Counted from the first letter of the stretch, positions 34,602 to 43,983 are shown. The stretch is DNA of 52,283 nt from an uncultured Clostridia bacterium (GCA_944380395.1 CALWHM010000011.1:1-52283); one strand, 5' to 3'. Notes: a model not told the origin generated them from the letters alone. Numbers and translations: made by a program.

Positions 34602-34699
34602 ACAATATAATATGCTGCGCGGGCGCGGAAGTATTCCGAAGGGGGAAGAAGAGGGGAAAGGGCGGGCGCTTAAATTACTTTCGCGCTTAAAACAAACGC

Positions 34700-34728
34700 T
34701 TGCAATCGGAGCGCGCTTGCTTTATAAT
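34700..34728 (+). promoter_or_regulatory. pgm promoter
   Basis: TTGCAA (34700-34705), 17-nt spacer, TATAAT (34723-34728), 27 nt before the ATG at 34756. Confidence 0.7.
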
Positions 34729-34755
34729 AAATATCGGACAAACAAGAGGTGCATT

Positions 34756-36501
34756 ATGGATCACAAGGATACTTTCAAATTGTGGCAAAGCAAGGTAGAC
34801 GCCAAGTACGCAGAGGAGATGAAAGCCATCGCCGCCGCGGGTGACAAGGAGATAAAGGAGAGGTTCTCCCTTCCTTTGGCGTTCGGCACGGCGGGAATGC
34901 GCGGCATAATAGGCATGGGCATAGCCAATATGAACGAGTATACCGTGGCTCGCGCTACCGAAGGTCTTGCAAAGTTCATTATAGACGAAAAAGCGGAAGG
35001 ACAGGGCGTGCTTATTTCTTACGATACCCGCCGTATGTCCTTTGAGTTCGCGCTTACGGCGGCGCGCGTTTTGGGTGCGTTCGGCGTAAAGACATATATC
35101 TATGAGGATGTGCGCCCCGTGCCTATGTGCTCGTTCGGCGTAAGGTTTTTGGGCTGCAAAGCGGGCATTATGATCACCGCCAGCCACAATCCCAAGGAAT
35201 ACAACGGATACAAGGTGTACGGTGAGGACGGCGCGCAGATGTCACCCGAAGCCACCGCGCGCGTTGTGGCATATATAGAAAAAGGCGATTATTTCGGTGT
35301 TCCGCGCCAGGAAGTGTCGGCTTGTTCGCATAAAGATATAGCGGGGAAGGACAATTTCCCGCTTTCGGACAAGATAACCGTTATAGGAAAGAGCGTGGAC
35401 GAAAAGTATTATGAGCAGCTGTCCAAGCTGTCACTTTCGCCCGAAGAAGTCGCTAAGGTGGGCGGAAGCATAAAGATAGTGTATTCCCCTCTGCACGGCA
35501 GCGGCTGGAAGCCCGTCACGACCATGCTTGCGCGTATGGGCATAAACGTGGACGTGGTGGAAGAGCAGAAACTCCCGGATACGGAATTTTCCACAGTCAC
35601 CATGCCCAACCCCGAACAGCCGGAGGCGCTGGCTTTGGGTATTAAGCTTGCGAATAAGACGGGCAGCGATATAGTCATCGGCACAGACCCCGACTGCGAC
35701 AGAATGGGCATAGCCGTCAGGAACAGGGAAGGCGAGTTCGTCACACTTACGGGCAATCAGATAGGCAGCCTGCTTATGGACTATGTGCTGGGAAGGAGCA
35801 AGGAGCGCGGCGAACTGCCCGAAAACGCCGCCGTGGTAAAGACTATCGTCACTTCCCGCTTTGCCAACCGTATAGCCAAAGACTACGGCGCAAAAGTGTA
35901 CGACGTGCTCACGGGCTTTAAGTTTATAGGCGAAAAGATAAAGGAATGGGAAGCCAACGGGCATCGCACCTTTATGTTCGGATTTGAAGAAAGTTACGGT
36001 TATCTGCGCGGCACGCATTCGCGCGATAAGGACGCGGTCGTGGCTTCTATGCTTGCGGCGGAACTTGCCTGCTATCTGAAAGCGCACGGCAAGACCGTTT
36101 ACGACAGGCTGAAAGAGCTGTGGGAAAAGTACGGCTACTTTACGGAAACGAGCAAGTCGCTCACATTCAAAGGCTTGGACGGTATGGAGAAGATGGCGTC
36201 CATTATGGAAAAACTGCGCAAAAACGCGCCCGTATCCTTGGGCGGTATGGACGTTAAGAGCGTTTCCGATTACTCCACGTCCGTGAAGCTTTACAAGGAC
36301 GGCAAGAAGGAACTTATCAATCTGCCCAAAGCCAATGTGCTCAAATACGATTTGGGCGGCGATATGTGGGCGTGCGTGCGTCCCAGCGGCACCGAGCCCA
36401 AGCTGAAAATATACGTATCCACCGTGGCGGATAACGCGGAAGAGAGCAAGGCGTTAAATGCAAAAATACAGGCGGAGCTGGAAAAAGAAGCCACGGAATA
36501 A
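34756..36501 (+). CDS. pgm: Phosphoglucomutase/phosphomannomutase
   Basis: A 581-residue alpha-D-phosphohexomutase that interconverts hexose 1- and 6-phosphates, supplying sugar nucleotides for the cell envelope and glycogen-type polymers. The phosphoserine loop is ITASHNPKEYNGYKVYGEDG. The metal site is IGTDPDCDRMGIA, the sugar-binding loop FGFEESYGYLRGTHSRDKD, and the phosphate-binding domain 4 signature RPSGTEPKLKIYVS. The length and N-terminus resemble the Gram-positive PgcA group. ATG 34756 is chosen because AGAGGTG is 5 nt upstream and the promoter lies just before it. The frame is open further upstream to 34558, but that part overlaps murI. A strong terminator follows. Confidence 0.94.
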   Translation: MDHKDTFKLWQSKVDAKYAEEMKAIAAAGDKEIKERFSLPLAFGTAGMRGIIGMGIANMNEYTVARATEGLAKFIIDEKAEGQGVLISYDTRRMSFEFALTAARVLGAFGVKTYIYEDVRPVPMCSFGVRFLGCKAGIMITASHNPKEYNGYKVYGEDGAQMSPEATARVVAYIEKGDYFGVPRQEVSACSHKDIAGKDNFPLSDKITVIGKSVDEKYYEQLSKLSLSPEEVAKVGGSIKIVYSPLHGSGWKPVTTMLARMGINVDVVEEQKLPDTEFSTVTMPNPEQPEALALGIKLANKTGSDIVIGTDPDCDRMGIAVRNREGEFVTLTGNQIGSLLMDYVLGRSKERGELPENAAVVKTIVTSRFANRIAKDYGAKVYDVLTGFKFIGEKIKEWEANGHRTFMFGFEESYGYLRGTHSRDKDAVVASMLAAELACYLKAHGKTVYDRLKELWEKYGYFTETSKSLTFKGLDGMEKMASIMEKLRKNAPVSLGGMDVKSVSDYSTSVKLYKDGKKELINLPKANVLKYDLGGDMWACVRPSGTEPKLKIYVSTVADNAEESKALNAKIQAELEKEATE

Positions 36502-36529
36502 AGCGGAACAATATGCCGAAAACCAAGGG

Positions 36530-36556
36530 CAGGGGCGGAAAAACGCCCCTGTTTTT
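36530..36556 (+). terminator. Terminator after pgm
   Basis: CAGGGGCG-GAAAAA-CGCCCCTG, 8-bp perfect stem, followed by TTTTT. Confidence 0.9.
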
Positions 36557-37040
36557 ATTTGCGCCCGCAACTTACGGAGCGCAATGGACCCGATAAAAAG
36601 GCTGCGAAAGTTAAATATGCGACGGCGTGAAAAGGGAATGAGGAAAAACGCCGCACCCCGCCGCGTTGCGGTAAGAGCCGCCTTGATCGGAGCAGGGAAT
36701 TTCGGCAATGCGCAGAGCATATGTTTTTATGTGCAAAAAATGTTTTTTCCTTTTCCCCCACACCCCCTTTTTCTTTTTCTTCAAGAAAGTAAAAGATAAA
36801 GAGAAAGAAAAAGACAAAGATAAAGAAAAAGAACAAGAAAAAGAAAATGTATAACGCGCGTCGCGCGAGGCAAAAAAGCCTTTTGCAAAGAGAAAAATTT
36901 ATGAGAATTGAATTTTTTTGTTAAATTACAAAAAAAAAGTTCAGTAAAACTTGCAATCGCATATTTTCGTATGGTATAATATATTTGAAAGCGGACAAGA
37001 GAATATTTTGCACTTACAAAGCGTGGCAAACCGCGCTTTT
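36557..37040. other. Gene-free stretch with a polypyrimidine/polypurine tract and an orphan promoter
   Basis: No credible gene. Around 36750-36850 a C/T-rich stretch turns into a long A/G-rich stretch built of AAAGA-like units; ORFs crossing it are low complexity. At 36951-36980 there is TTGCAA-18-TATAAT on the plus strand with no ORF downstream, pointing into the repeat cluster that begins near 37041. Confidence 0.45.
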
Positions 37041-37316
37041 TTGTTACCCCGAGGGTGAGCCACCGGGAGCGCGTGGCGGCAGCGGGAGCGCGTGGCGGCA
37101 GCGAGCCGCTGCACCCTGAACCGCTTTGAAATAACGATAAAGGTTTTGCAATTTTACATCTTCGCAATGCTTTTTGCAGTGCTCAAATATATGGCATGTA
37201 AGTTATTAACTGACAAGTTTGTTAAAGAGTGAGGCAAAAGTACTCGTGTAAGTTATTAACTGACACGGCTATTAAAACAATAAGCAATAACTACCCATGT
37301 CAAGTGGTACTTGAGC
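37041..37316 (+). repeat. Composite dispersed repeat at 37.1 kb
   Basis: Same components and order as at 5.6-6.2 kb: GC-rich hairpin units GGGAGCGCGTGGCGGCAGC (twice), the TTACATCTTCGCAATGCTT segment (37155-37173), near-palindromes at 37198-37214 and 37248-37264, and the GTCAAGTGGTACTTGA palindrome (37299-37315, last base changed). The hairpin GGAGCGT-GGG-ACGCTCC recurs at 37347-37363 with TTAACCGC. Confidence 0.65.
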
Positions 37317-37403
37317 AGCGAGCGGCTCCACCCATTAACCGCCTTGGGAGCGTGGGACGCTCCACCCCTTAACCGCATTGAAGTATCGATAAAGGTTGTG
37401 CGA

Positions 37404-37522
37404 CTTTACATCTTCGCAATGCGGTTGGTCGTGCTAACGGAAGCAGTTTGCGGCTTTACATCTTCGCAATGCGGTTGGTTGTGCTAACGGAAGCAGTTTG
37501 CGGCTTTACATCTTCGCAATGC
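37404..37522 (+). repeat. 50-bp tandem repeat, 2.4 units
   Basis: CTTTACATCTTCGCAATGC begins at 37404, 37454 and 37504, an exact 50-bp period; the intervening GGTTGGTNGTGCTAACGG and AAGCAGTTTGCGG are nearly identical. It amplifies one segment of the composite repeat. Between here and 37812 no gene is seen. Confidence 0.75.
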
Positions 37523-37812
37523 TTGTGAGTGACGGAGATGTACCGTTAGTTAAAAATTCCACTATTATGGAATTTTACAAATGCCCAAAATCGCCGAGAA
37601 ATATTCCAAGACGGTATAAGGTCAAAAGATTTTGACAAAGAGAGCAAGTTTTATCGCAAGAAAGATATGTGCAGCGCACATATTTTTCATTTTGCCGCTT
37701 TGCAAGTATTCGTGTAAAAGCGGCAGTATCCGCAAAAGCGGACAAAGTATAACAAATAATCTGCGCAAGCGTCCGCAATTGCGGACAGAACAAGATTTAT
37801 AAGGAGGGAATT

Positions 37813-38154
37813 ATGACAAACGGATTTTATTGCGTGCCGTCCATCGTGGAGGCATTGAATTTTTTGAGCGTGGAAGAACAGAAAGAAGCGGCGTGGGCTG
37901 TGCTGCGATACGGCGGTTTCGGGGAAATAAGGCAGGACATAGGCAATTCCGCCAAATTATTGCTGACAATGGCAATGCCCAATATAGACGCCGCCGTAAG
38001 GCGCCAGCAGGAGAGGTCGGAAGAACAGGCTATGAGGGAAAAGAAAAGGTTTGAAAGAAAAAGCGAAAAGCGCTTTCAAAACGAGAAAAGCCGGTCTGCG
38101 GAAGAAGTAAAAAAATACTTGCCCGGAGATCCGAATAACTTTGACAGCCTATAA
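37813..38154 (+). CDS. DUF6291-like small protein
   Basis: 113 residues. The N-terminal FYCVPSIVEALNFLSVEEQKEAAWAVLRYGGFG and NSAKLLLTMAMPNIDAAVRRQQERSEEQ resemble the DUF6291 type (a helical domain of YxxF...L...EEQ...A...PxID...RR character), which is frequent in phage and plasmid DNA and near replication genes. The last 45 residues are highly charged (Arg, Lys, Glu) and likely unstructured. AAGGAGGG lies 5 nt before the ATG. It sits alone inside repeat-rich DNA, so it could be a remnant of a mobile element. Function unknown; family match is tentative. Confidence 0.6.
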   Translation: MTNGFYCVPSIVEALNFLSVEEQKEAAWAVLRYGGFGEIRQDIGNSAKLLLTMAMPNIDAAVRRQQERSEEQAMREKKRFERKSEKRFQNEKSRSAEEVKKYLPGDPNNFDSL

Positions 38155-38164
38155 CATCAAGCAG

Positions 38165-38230
38165 GGAGCGCGTGGCGGCGGTGAGCCACCGGGAGCGCGT
38201 GGCGCTCCACCCATTAACCGCATTGAAGTA
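38165..38230 (+). repeat. GC-hairpin repeat units after the DUF6291-like gene
   Basis: Two adjacent GGGAGCGCGTGGCG-type units, the second with GCGCTCCACCCATTAACCGC and CATTGAAGTAAC, as at 6020-6055. This is the leading part of the composite repeat; it then runs into long repeat copy B. Confidence 0.6.
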
Positions 38231-38277
38231 ACTATGACTTAATGCGAAAGCAAATCTCTTTGTAATAGCTTGGGAAT

Positions 38278-38655
38278 AATAAAATATCCGCCACCGAAAA
38301 CCGCGCTTTTAGGTGAGCGCACCTATAAAATTCGCTGTGCGGATTTTTCCGTTAGGACGGAAAGGGGTGAAGTTTTGCGGCAAACGATTAAGCGCAATAT
38401 TTTACCACTTACCGCAAAACGAGGGGAAAACCACAGCGGAGCGTGTTGGGTTTTCCCCTAAAAGCGCAGGCGCAAAGTGCCGTGTGAAGTTATCATTCGC
38501 TTTGATTATAACTTTATCGCACGGCACTTTCAACCGGCGCCTAAGCGAAGCGCACACAGTATCACGCGCCTTATATGCGGCGCCCGCGTGTGCGGAAAGA
38601 GTGTATGAAAAAACAACGAGAGGCTTGCCGCCTCTCGGATATTTTTGAATTAACG
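38278..38655 (-). repeat. Long dispersed repeat, copy B (abuts the ABC transporter)
   Basis: Matches 6765-7322 over its whole length except for the roughly 150-bp insert found only in copy A. It ends about 10 bp before the stop codon of the minus-strand ABC transporter, with the same terminator hairpin. Confidence 0.75.
38607..38637 (-). terminator. Terminator after the ABC transporter
   Basis: On the minus strand CGAGAGGC-GGCAA-GCCTCTCG followed by a T-rich run; identical to the dnaN terminator. Confidence 0.8.
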
Positions 38656-38662
38656 GTTTCCG

Positions 38663-41242
38663 CTATTCACTCCTAAGCGCTATGACGGGGTCGCGCTTAG
38701 ACGCAATATACGAAGGAATAGATCCCGCTATCACCGTCAGCAACGCCGAAACGCCCACCATCAGCAGCGCGTGCAGAGGCTGCAGGATACACAGCGTTGC
38801 GCCCGCCAGCATATCGCCCAGTACCGCGCCCACTATCGCGTTGATGGGTATGGCGATGAGGTACGCCAGCAGCGCGCCCAGAATGCCGGAGGCAAGACCT
38901 ATCATCAGCGATTCGGCGATGAACACGCGCGCCACGTCCGTCTTGCGTGCGCCCAGGGAGCGCAGAATACCTATCTCCTTTGTGCGTTCCACCACGGAGA
39001 TGTAGGTTATTATGCCTATCATTACGGAAGATACGACAAGGGAAACGGAAGTAAAGCATATGAGCACCACGGATATGACGTCCACCATATTGGAGAGCAT
39101 ACCCGTTATCATTCCCGCCATGTCCGTATACTTTATACCGGCGGCGTCTGCGGCGGTGATGACGGCGTCCTTAACGCCGTAGTTGAGCGCATAGACGTCT
39201 ATGTTTATGGGCAGTTTGCTTGCGCCGAGAGTGGCAATTTTGGTGTCGTAAAGAGGGTAGACGCCCGTCATAAAGTCGGTGAGCACGCTGAATATGATGG
39301 GGTCGTAGATATTGGTGACGTTGCCCGCCATGGATATCATATAGGTGATGATGCTTGTGTAAAGCGTATCGTCGCCGTCCGTAACGGTCACGTCGTGCGT
39401 TCTGTCCGCCTGCTGAGCCAGCACCACGGCGGAGTCGTGTTCGTGCTCGTATATGTTGTCCATAAAGCCGTTCCCGTAGGCAAGTCCCGCCGTCATAGAG
39501 GCAAGGGCGGTGCCCGCGTCGTTCAGCTTTTGAGGGCGGATAACGCCGCATACGGTAAGCGTTTCTATCTCCGGAGAAGAGGTGTTCCAAAGCACGTCAT
39601 AGTCTGTGCGCTGAGAGTACTTGCCCTCTTCCACAGGCACGTATTTGGCGTCGTTATATACGAGTTTGACCTGCTTGCCCACAAATTCGGAAGCGGAGAT
39701 CTCCTGCTCGTACAAGTCGAAAGCCGCCATTATCGCTTCGGAAACGGTGTTGCTGCCCGAAACCACCAGCACCACTTCGTTGGCGCTTTGGGGAAGTCTG
39801 CCCGCAAGAACGTCGAAATATTTTTCGCCCGCCAGCTGTTGCAGGGTGAGGGCGGAGGACACGTTGCCTATGCCGTTCACCTGTGAGAACGGGTTGCCGT
39901 CCTGAGAGGCGCTGCCGCCCGTTCCGCCCGTGATACTGCCCAAGTCGAGGTCGGAGCCTTCGTACTCCGTGCTCACTTTTGACAAGAGCAGGGCGTCGTA
40001 ACCGTAGTCGTAGGAAACGGCGGTGGCTATCGGCTCTATATCGCGTTTTATCTTGGCGATGAATTCTTCGTCTATATCGTTGGTCTTGACCATCGTCTGC
40101 ATTTGCTGAACAATGGAGTTGGTTTCGCCGGAGATGATATCGTCGTCGGGATAGGTGTTTTTACCGAACAGCTCCTGAAAGTTGGTTTCTCCCGTCAAAA
40201 GCGGGGTGATGTCCGCCGTAATGGAGCCTATCATCACGGGGTTGGCGGCAAGCATTTCCTCTCCCATAGAGTTTATGTAGCCGGTAAGACCCGTGGAAAG
40301 TCCCAGCACCAAACACACGCAGATTATGCCTATACTGCCCGCGCCGACAGTCATCAAGTTCCTGCCTATTTTGGACTTTATGTTTTGGAAGGATAGGGCG
40401 ATGGCGGTGAAAAAGTTCATAGAAGTCTTTTTCAGGCGCGCTTTTTTCTGCTTGCGCAGCTGCTTTACCGCCTTGCGCGTGCCCTCTTCAAAGGCGTCGC
40501 CTTCGGGTTCGGAAGCCTGTTCGGCATTGAAGGACTTTGCAAGCGCTTCGTCTTCCGCGCTCGAATCGTAAGGCATTGTGTCGCCCGTTATCTTGCCGTC
40601 GGACATACGTATTATGCGCGTGCTGTACTGTTCGGCAAGTTCGGGGTTGTGCGTGACCATTATGACCAGCCTGTCTTGCGCTATCTCTTTGAGCAGCTCC
40701 ATCACGTTCACGCTGGTGGTGCTGTCAAGCGCGCCGGTCGGCTCATCCGCCAAAATTATGTCGGGATTGTTTATAAGAGCGCGGGCGATGGAGACGCGCT
40801 GCATCTGACCGCCCGAAAGCTGATTGGGTTTTTTCTTTATCTGCGCGCCCAGCCCCACTTTTTCAAGGGCTTCCTGCGCGCGCTTCTTCCTGTCTTTCGC
40901 GGGAACGCCCGACAAGGTGAGCGCAAGTTCCACGTTGGCAAGTATGGAAATTTGCGGGATCAGGTTGTAGCTTTGAAAAATAAAGCCTATGCGTTGATTG
41001 CGGTATAAGTCCCAATCCACGGACTTAAAGGTGTCCGTATTCTGACCGTCTATGCTCAACTGCCCGGAGGTGTACCTGTCCAAACCGCCGATGATATTCA
41101 AAAGAGTGGTCTTTCCGCAGCCGGAAGCGCCCAAAACGGATACGAACTCGCTCTTTCTGAATTCCACGGAAATTCCGTCCAAAGCACGGACGATATTGTC
41201 GCCCGCGCGGTAGTCTTTAACTATCTCGGTCAGTTTAAGCAT
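38663..41242 (-). CDS. MacB-like ABC transporter, ATPase fused to FtsX-type permease
   Basis: 859 residues. Residues 1-225 are a LolD/MacB-class ATPase: Walker A GASGCGKTTLL, Q-loop FIFQSYNLIP, signature LSGGQMQRVSIARALINNPDIILADEPTGALD, and H-loop VMVTHNPEL. A charged linker (about 225-275) leads to a first membrane helix (FFTAIALSFQNIKSK...), a large extracytoplasmic domain of about 400 residues rich in Asp, Ser and Thr, then three C-terminal helices of the FtsX type (SVVLICFTSVSLVVSSVMIGIITYISVVERTKEIGILRSLGARK). Relatives export peptides, antibiotics or lipoproteins, or couple force to cell-wall enzymes. No membrane-fusion partner is adjacent. AGGGG precedes the ATG. Confidence 0.9.
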   Translation of the reverse strand: MLKLTEIVKDYRAGDNIVRALDGISVEFRKSEFVSVLGASGCGKTTLLNIIGGLDRYTSGQLSIDGQNTDTFKSVDWDLYRNQRIGFIFQSYNLIPQISILANVELALTLSGVPAKDRKKRAQEALEKVGLGAQIKKKPNQLSGGQMQRVSIARALINNPDIILADEPTGALDSTTSVNVMELLKEIAQDRLVIMVTHNPELAEQYSTRIIRMSDGKITGDTMPYDSSAEDEALAKSFNAEQASEPEGDAFEEGTRKAVKQLRKQKKARLKKTSMNFFTAIALSFQNIKSKIGRNLMTVGAGSIGIICVCLVLGLSTGLTGYINSMGEEMLAANPVMIGSITADITPLLTGETNFQELFGKNTYPDDDIISGETNSIVQQMQTMVKTNDIDEEFIAKIKRDIEPIATAVSYDYGYDALLLSKVSTEYEGSDLDLGSITGGTGGSASQDGNPFSQVNGIGNVSSALTLQQLAGEKYFDVLAGRLPQSANEVVLVVSGSNTVSEAIMAAFDLYEQEISASEFVGKQVKLVYNDAKYVPVEEGKYSQRTDYDVLWNTSSPEIETLTVCGVIRPQKLNDAGTALASMTAGLAYGNGFMDNIYEHEHDSAVVLAQQADRTHDVTVTDGDDTLYTSIITYMISMAGNVTNIYDPIIFSVLTDFMTGVYPLYDTKIATLGASKLPINIDVYALNYGVKDAVITAADAAGIKYTDMAGMITGMLSNMVDVISVVLICFTSVSLVVSSVMIGIITYISVVERTKEIGILRSLGARKTDVARVFIAESLMIGLASGILGALLAYLIAIPINAIVGAVLGDMLAGATLCILQPLHALLMVGVSALLTVIAGSIPSYIASKRDPVIALRSE

Positions 41243-41292
41243 TTTTACCCCTTTTCACGCGCAGTTGCTCTGCCTGCGCGCCTTGTACATAA

Positions 41293-41322
41293 ATTATACG
41301 CTTGCGCCCGATATAATGTCAA
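41293..41322 (-). promoter_or_regulatory. Promoter of the MacB-like ABC gene
   Basis: On the minus strand TTGACA (41317-41322), 18-nt spacer, TATAAT (41293-41298). The leader holds a 7-bp hairpin CGCGCAG/CTGCGCG shortly before the ribosome binding site. Confidence 0.75.
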
Positions 41323-41366
41323 TATCCAAACTTAAATAAGTTTGTAATATTTTCGTTATCCGGAAG

Positions 41367-43688
41367 CTAGATGTTCTTGGCTTGTTCCTGCCCGGTGTGA
41401 GCGGCGCGCTTCTTTTTTTTGAGCACGGCAAACACGACTGCGGCAGCGGCTGCCAGGAGTATGACCGCGCCCGTTACGCCTATCGCTATTGCGGCTTCGG
41501 GGGTGATGTACGGCTTGGTGAACTCCGTGACTTCCCCCGTCATATTGTCGGGCAGGGGCGGCAGGGAGTAGAGCGCTGAGCCGTCGTTATCCCCGTAGCA
41601 TACGCGGATAACGTTTATGCTGTAAGGCAGAAGGGAAGCGGACACAACGGAGCCGTTTGTTACGCAGTCTTTCTGCACGGGGGCTACGGTGGTGGCGCCC
41701 GGTTCGTTATACGCCGCTTTGACGCCCGCGATGTATTGCATTGAAGAGGCGTTTATATCCCCGAAGTTTTGCAGGGAGAAGGAGGTGTTTATCGTGTTGC
41801 CGGAGGCGTTCACCACCTTTATGTAAAGCGTTTGGCTGTCCTCGTCCACCGTGACGGAAGAGTAACCTTTGCTGAAAGAAAGGTCTGTGGGGATATAGCG
41901 CGTGCCCGTGTTGTTGGAGAACAGCAGCTGATTGAAGTAGTTGGGCGTGAGCACTATGTCGCGCGAAGTGAACCAGATCATATTCCTGTCCCAGCAATGG
42001 GCGTTGTATTTGGCGAAGGTGGGCGCGTAGGAAGCCATTTTCACAAGGTCGCCGTTGCGCTCGAACGCCGTCATATAGCTTGCCTCTTCAATGGCGGAGT
42101 ACATATTGTTGGAGTCCAGATATTTGCCTATGCCCCAGCAGGTGGCGGCGTATTCTCCCACGAACACGGTGGCGCCGGTGCGCTCGTAGTTGTCGTAGCG
42201 GTCGTTGTTTTTGAACAGTTTGTTGCCGCTCGTGTAGTAGTGTTCGTCCACCAGCGTGTCCGTGTATTTTTCGTTGATTATCTCCCAGCTTTCGTCAATG
42301 TATTCGCCGGAGAACTGATAGGAAGCGGAAGAGATGACGGTAACGTCGTACCCCTTGGCGGCGCAGTAGGTTTTCACCGCGTTGTACAGCGGCTCGAAGT
42401 TGCGCCAATACACGTCGCCCCAATTTTCGTTGCCCAAGCCCAAGTAGCGCAAGTCGAAGGGTTCGGGGTGTCCGTTCTCCGCGCGCAGGTCCGCCCACTC
42501 GTTTGTGCCCGCGGGAGCCAAGGCGTAGTCCAAAAGGTCTAAAATGTCCTGCGTATACTCCTCATATTCGGGACTTCCGGGGGCGTAAGCGAAAGAGGAG
42601 AGATATTCGTTCCACTCATCTTCGCTCATCTTGCCCGCGCGGTAGTTTGCTTCCGTCTTGCGGTAGCCGGGATCGAATTGGAATTGGCATATCATACCCA
42701 CGTTGAGTATGGGCAGCGGCAGGGCGCCCAGATCTTCGCACAGCTGGAAGTATTCGTGATAGCCCAAAGAAAAAGTGTTGCCGTAATATCTGCCGTTTTC
42801 GTCGTCGCGCCAGATGTTGTTGGCGTGCTTGCGCTCTTCAAGCGGACCCACCGTGTTCTTCCAGCTGAACAGGTTTTGCAAATCGTCGCCCTCCGCAAGG
42901 CAGCCGCCGGGGAAGCGGATAAAAGAGGGGTTGAGCCGGTCCAGCGCCTCGTACAGGTCCGAGCGCAGCGTCACGTACTTCCACTCCGCGTCCCCGTATC
43001 CGTGCGCGCCGCGCGGCGTGAGGGATACAAAGTCTAACAAAAGGTTGCCCGTGCCCTCAAAGGTGAGCAGCAAACCGCCGTCTTCCGACTTGTCCGCGGT
43101 GAAGCTGCCCGCAACTTTCGTCCAGTTGCCGTTTTGCGCGGGCAGGGGAATGTTTGCGGATACTAAGCAGCCCTCATAAGAAGGGGCGGCGGTCATACTT
43201 CCCGAAAAGTCCATATTGTATACATAGGCGGAAAAGTCGTATGTTTCCCCCTGCACAAAGCCCATATCGGGAGTGTTCTTCTTTTCTTCGTTGTAGTTTG
43301 CGGTCATATCGTCATAGAACTCCACATACCCCAAATTCAGCGCCGTGCCCTTGCCGTTCACGCTCACGCGGAGATAGTTGGAGTTGTTTTCGTTCATAGC
43401 GTATTCGCCCGCGTCCGTATACGCCTGCAAATCGGAAAAGCGCCAATAGGCGGAATGGTCGTATTCGTACTCAAAGCTCTTGTTATTCACGAGTTCGGAG
43501 ATAAGTCCGCCGTCCCCGGCAAAGGAGATGTCCTCCAAAAACAAGCCGTAAAGGTCTTGCGAAACTTCCACCGTCGCGGCGTTTTTATCCACCGTGGCGC
43601 TCACGTCCTTTGTGCAGGAAGAAAATATCAAAGCCGCGCATAAAGCCGCCGAAATAACAATTGCCGTGCAAAAAACTTTTTTTCTCAT
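41367..43688 (-). CDS. GH51 alpha-L-arabinofuranosidase lipoprotein
   Basis: 773 residues. MRKKVFCTAIVISAALCAALIFSSC gives a lipoprotein signal with Cys25. An N-terminal carbohydrate-binding-like beta domain spans about 35-225. The GH51 catalytic barrel shows SFIRFPGGCLAEGDD, LPILNVGMICQFQ, the acid/base Glu421 in LGLGNENWGDVYW, and the nucleophile Glu482 in LVDEHYYTSGNK. A C-terminal sandwich follows, then a second membrane helix (AIAIGVTGAVILLAAAAAVVFAVL) with a basic tail, so the enzyme may be held at both ends. It removes arabinose from plant arabinoxylan or arabinan, in keeping with the GH30 enzyme at 22 kb. The start at 43688 is set by GGAGGAT; an in-frame ATG at 43748 lacks one. Confidence 0.9.
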   Translation of the reverse strand: MRKKVFCTAIVISAALCAALIFSSCTKDVSATVDKNAATVEVSQDLYGLFLEDISFAGDGGLISELVNNKSFEYEYDHSAYWRFSDLQAYTDAGEYAMNENNSNYLRVSVNGKGTALNLGYVEFYDDMTANYNEEKKNTPDMGFVQGETYDFSAYVYNMDFSGSMTAAPSYEGCLVSANIPLPAQNGNWTKVAGSFTADKSEDGGLLLTFEGTGNLLLDFVSLTPRGAHGYGDAEWKYVTLRSDLYEALDRLNPSFIRFPGGCLAEGDDLQNLFSWKNTVGPLEERKHANNIWRDDENGRYYGNTFSLGYHEYFQLCEDLGALPLPILNVGMICQFQFDPGYRKTEANYRAGKMSEDEWNEYLSSFAYAPGSPEYEEYTQDILDLLDYALAPAGTNEWADLRAENGHPEPFDLRYLGLGNENWGDVYWRNFEPLYNAVKTYCAAKGYDVTVISSASYQFSGEYIDESWEIINEKYTDTLVDEHYYTSGNKLFKNNDRYDNYERTGATVFVGEYAATCWGIGKYLDSNNMYSAIEEASYMTAFERNGDLVKMASYAPTFAKYNAHCWDRNMIWFTSRDIVLTPNYFNQLLFSNNTGTRYIPTDLSFSKGYSSVTVDEDSQTLYIKVVNASGNTINTSFSLQNFGDINASSMQYIAGVKAAYNEPGATTVAPVQKDCVTNGSVVSASLLPYSINVIRVCYGDNDGSALYSLPPLPDNMTGEVTEFTKPYITPEAAIAIGVTGAVILLAAAAAVVFAVLKKKKRAAHTGQEQAKNI

Positions 43689-43881
43689 AACATCCTCCGC
43701 TTTCAGTATAACAAACGGCGGGAAAAATAAAAATGCAGAGGGGTACAAAAAGGCGGATATTTTCCCGTTTTATCCATAAAAAAGCGCGTAAAACGGCGGG
43801 CGGAGCGGTAAAGAAAGGCGCGGTTTTATATAAAATATAAAAATTTTACAATCGAAAGTATATATAAAACGGTTATTTTTG

Positions 43882-43910
43882 TTGAAAATTTTCGACAAAT
43901 AGTCTAATAT
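43882..43910 (+). promoter_or_regulatory. Promoter of the three-paralog membrane cluster
   Basis: TTGAAA (43882-43887), 17-nt spacer, TAATAT (43905-43910), about 70 nt before the ATG at 43984. Confidence 0.6.
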
Positions 43911-43983
43911 AAAAGCTGCGACGCGGAAAAATTTGCACGCGCAAAAGCAAAAAGCGTGGCGTTCGCCGCGCGGAGGAGGGGAT

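Noticed and set aside
36458-37167. Lys/Glu- and Phe/Leu-rich ORFs near the purine tract
   Set aside because: Low-complexity translation of the polypyrimidine/polypurine tract; no supporting start or family.
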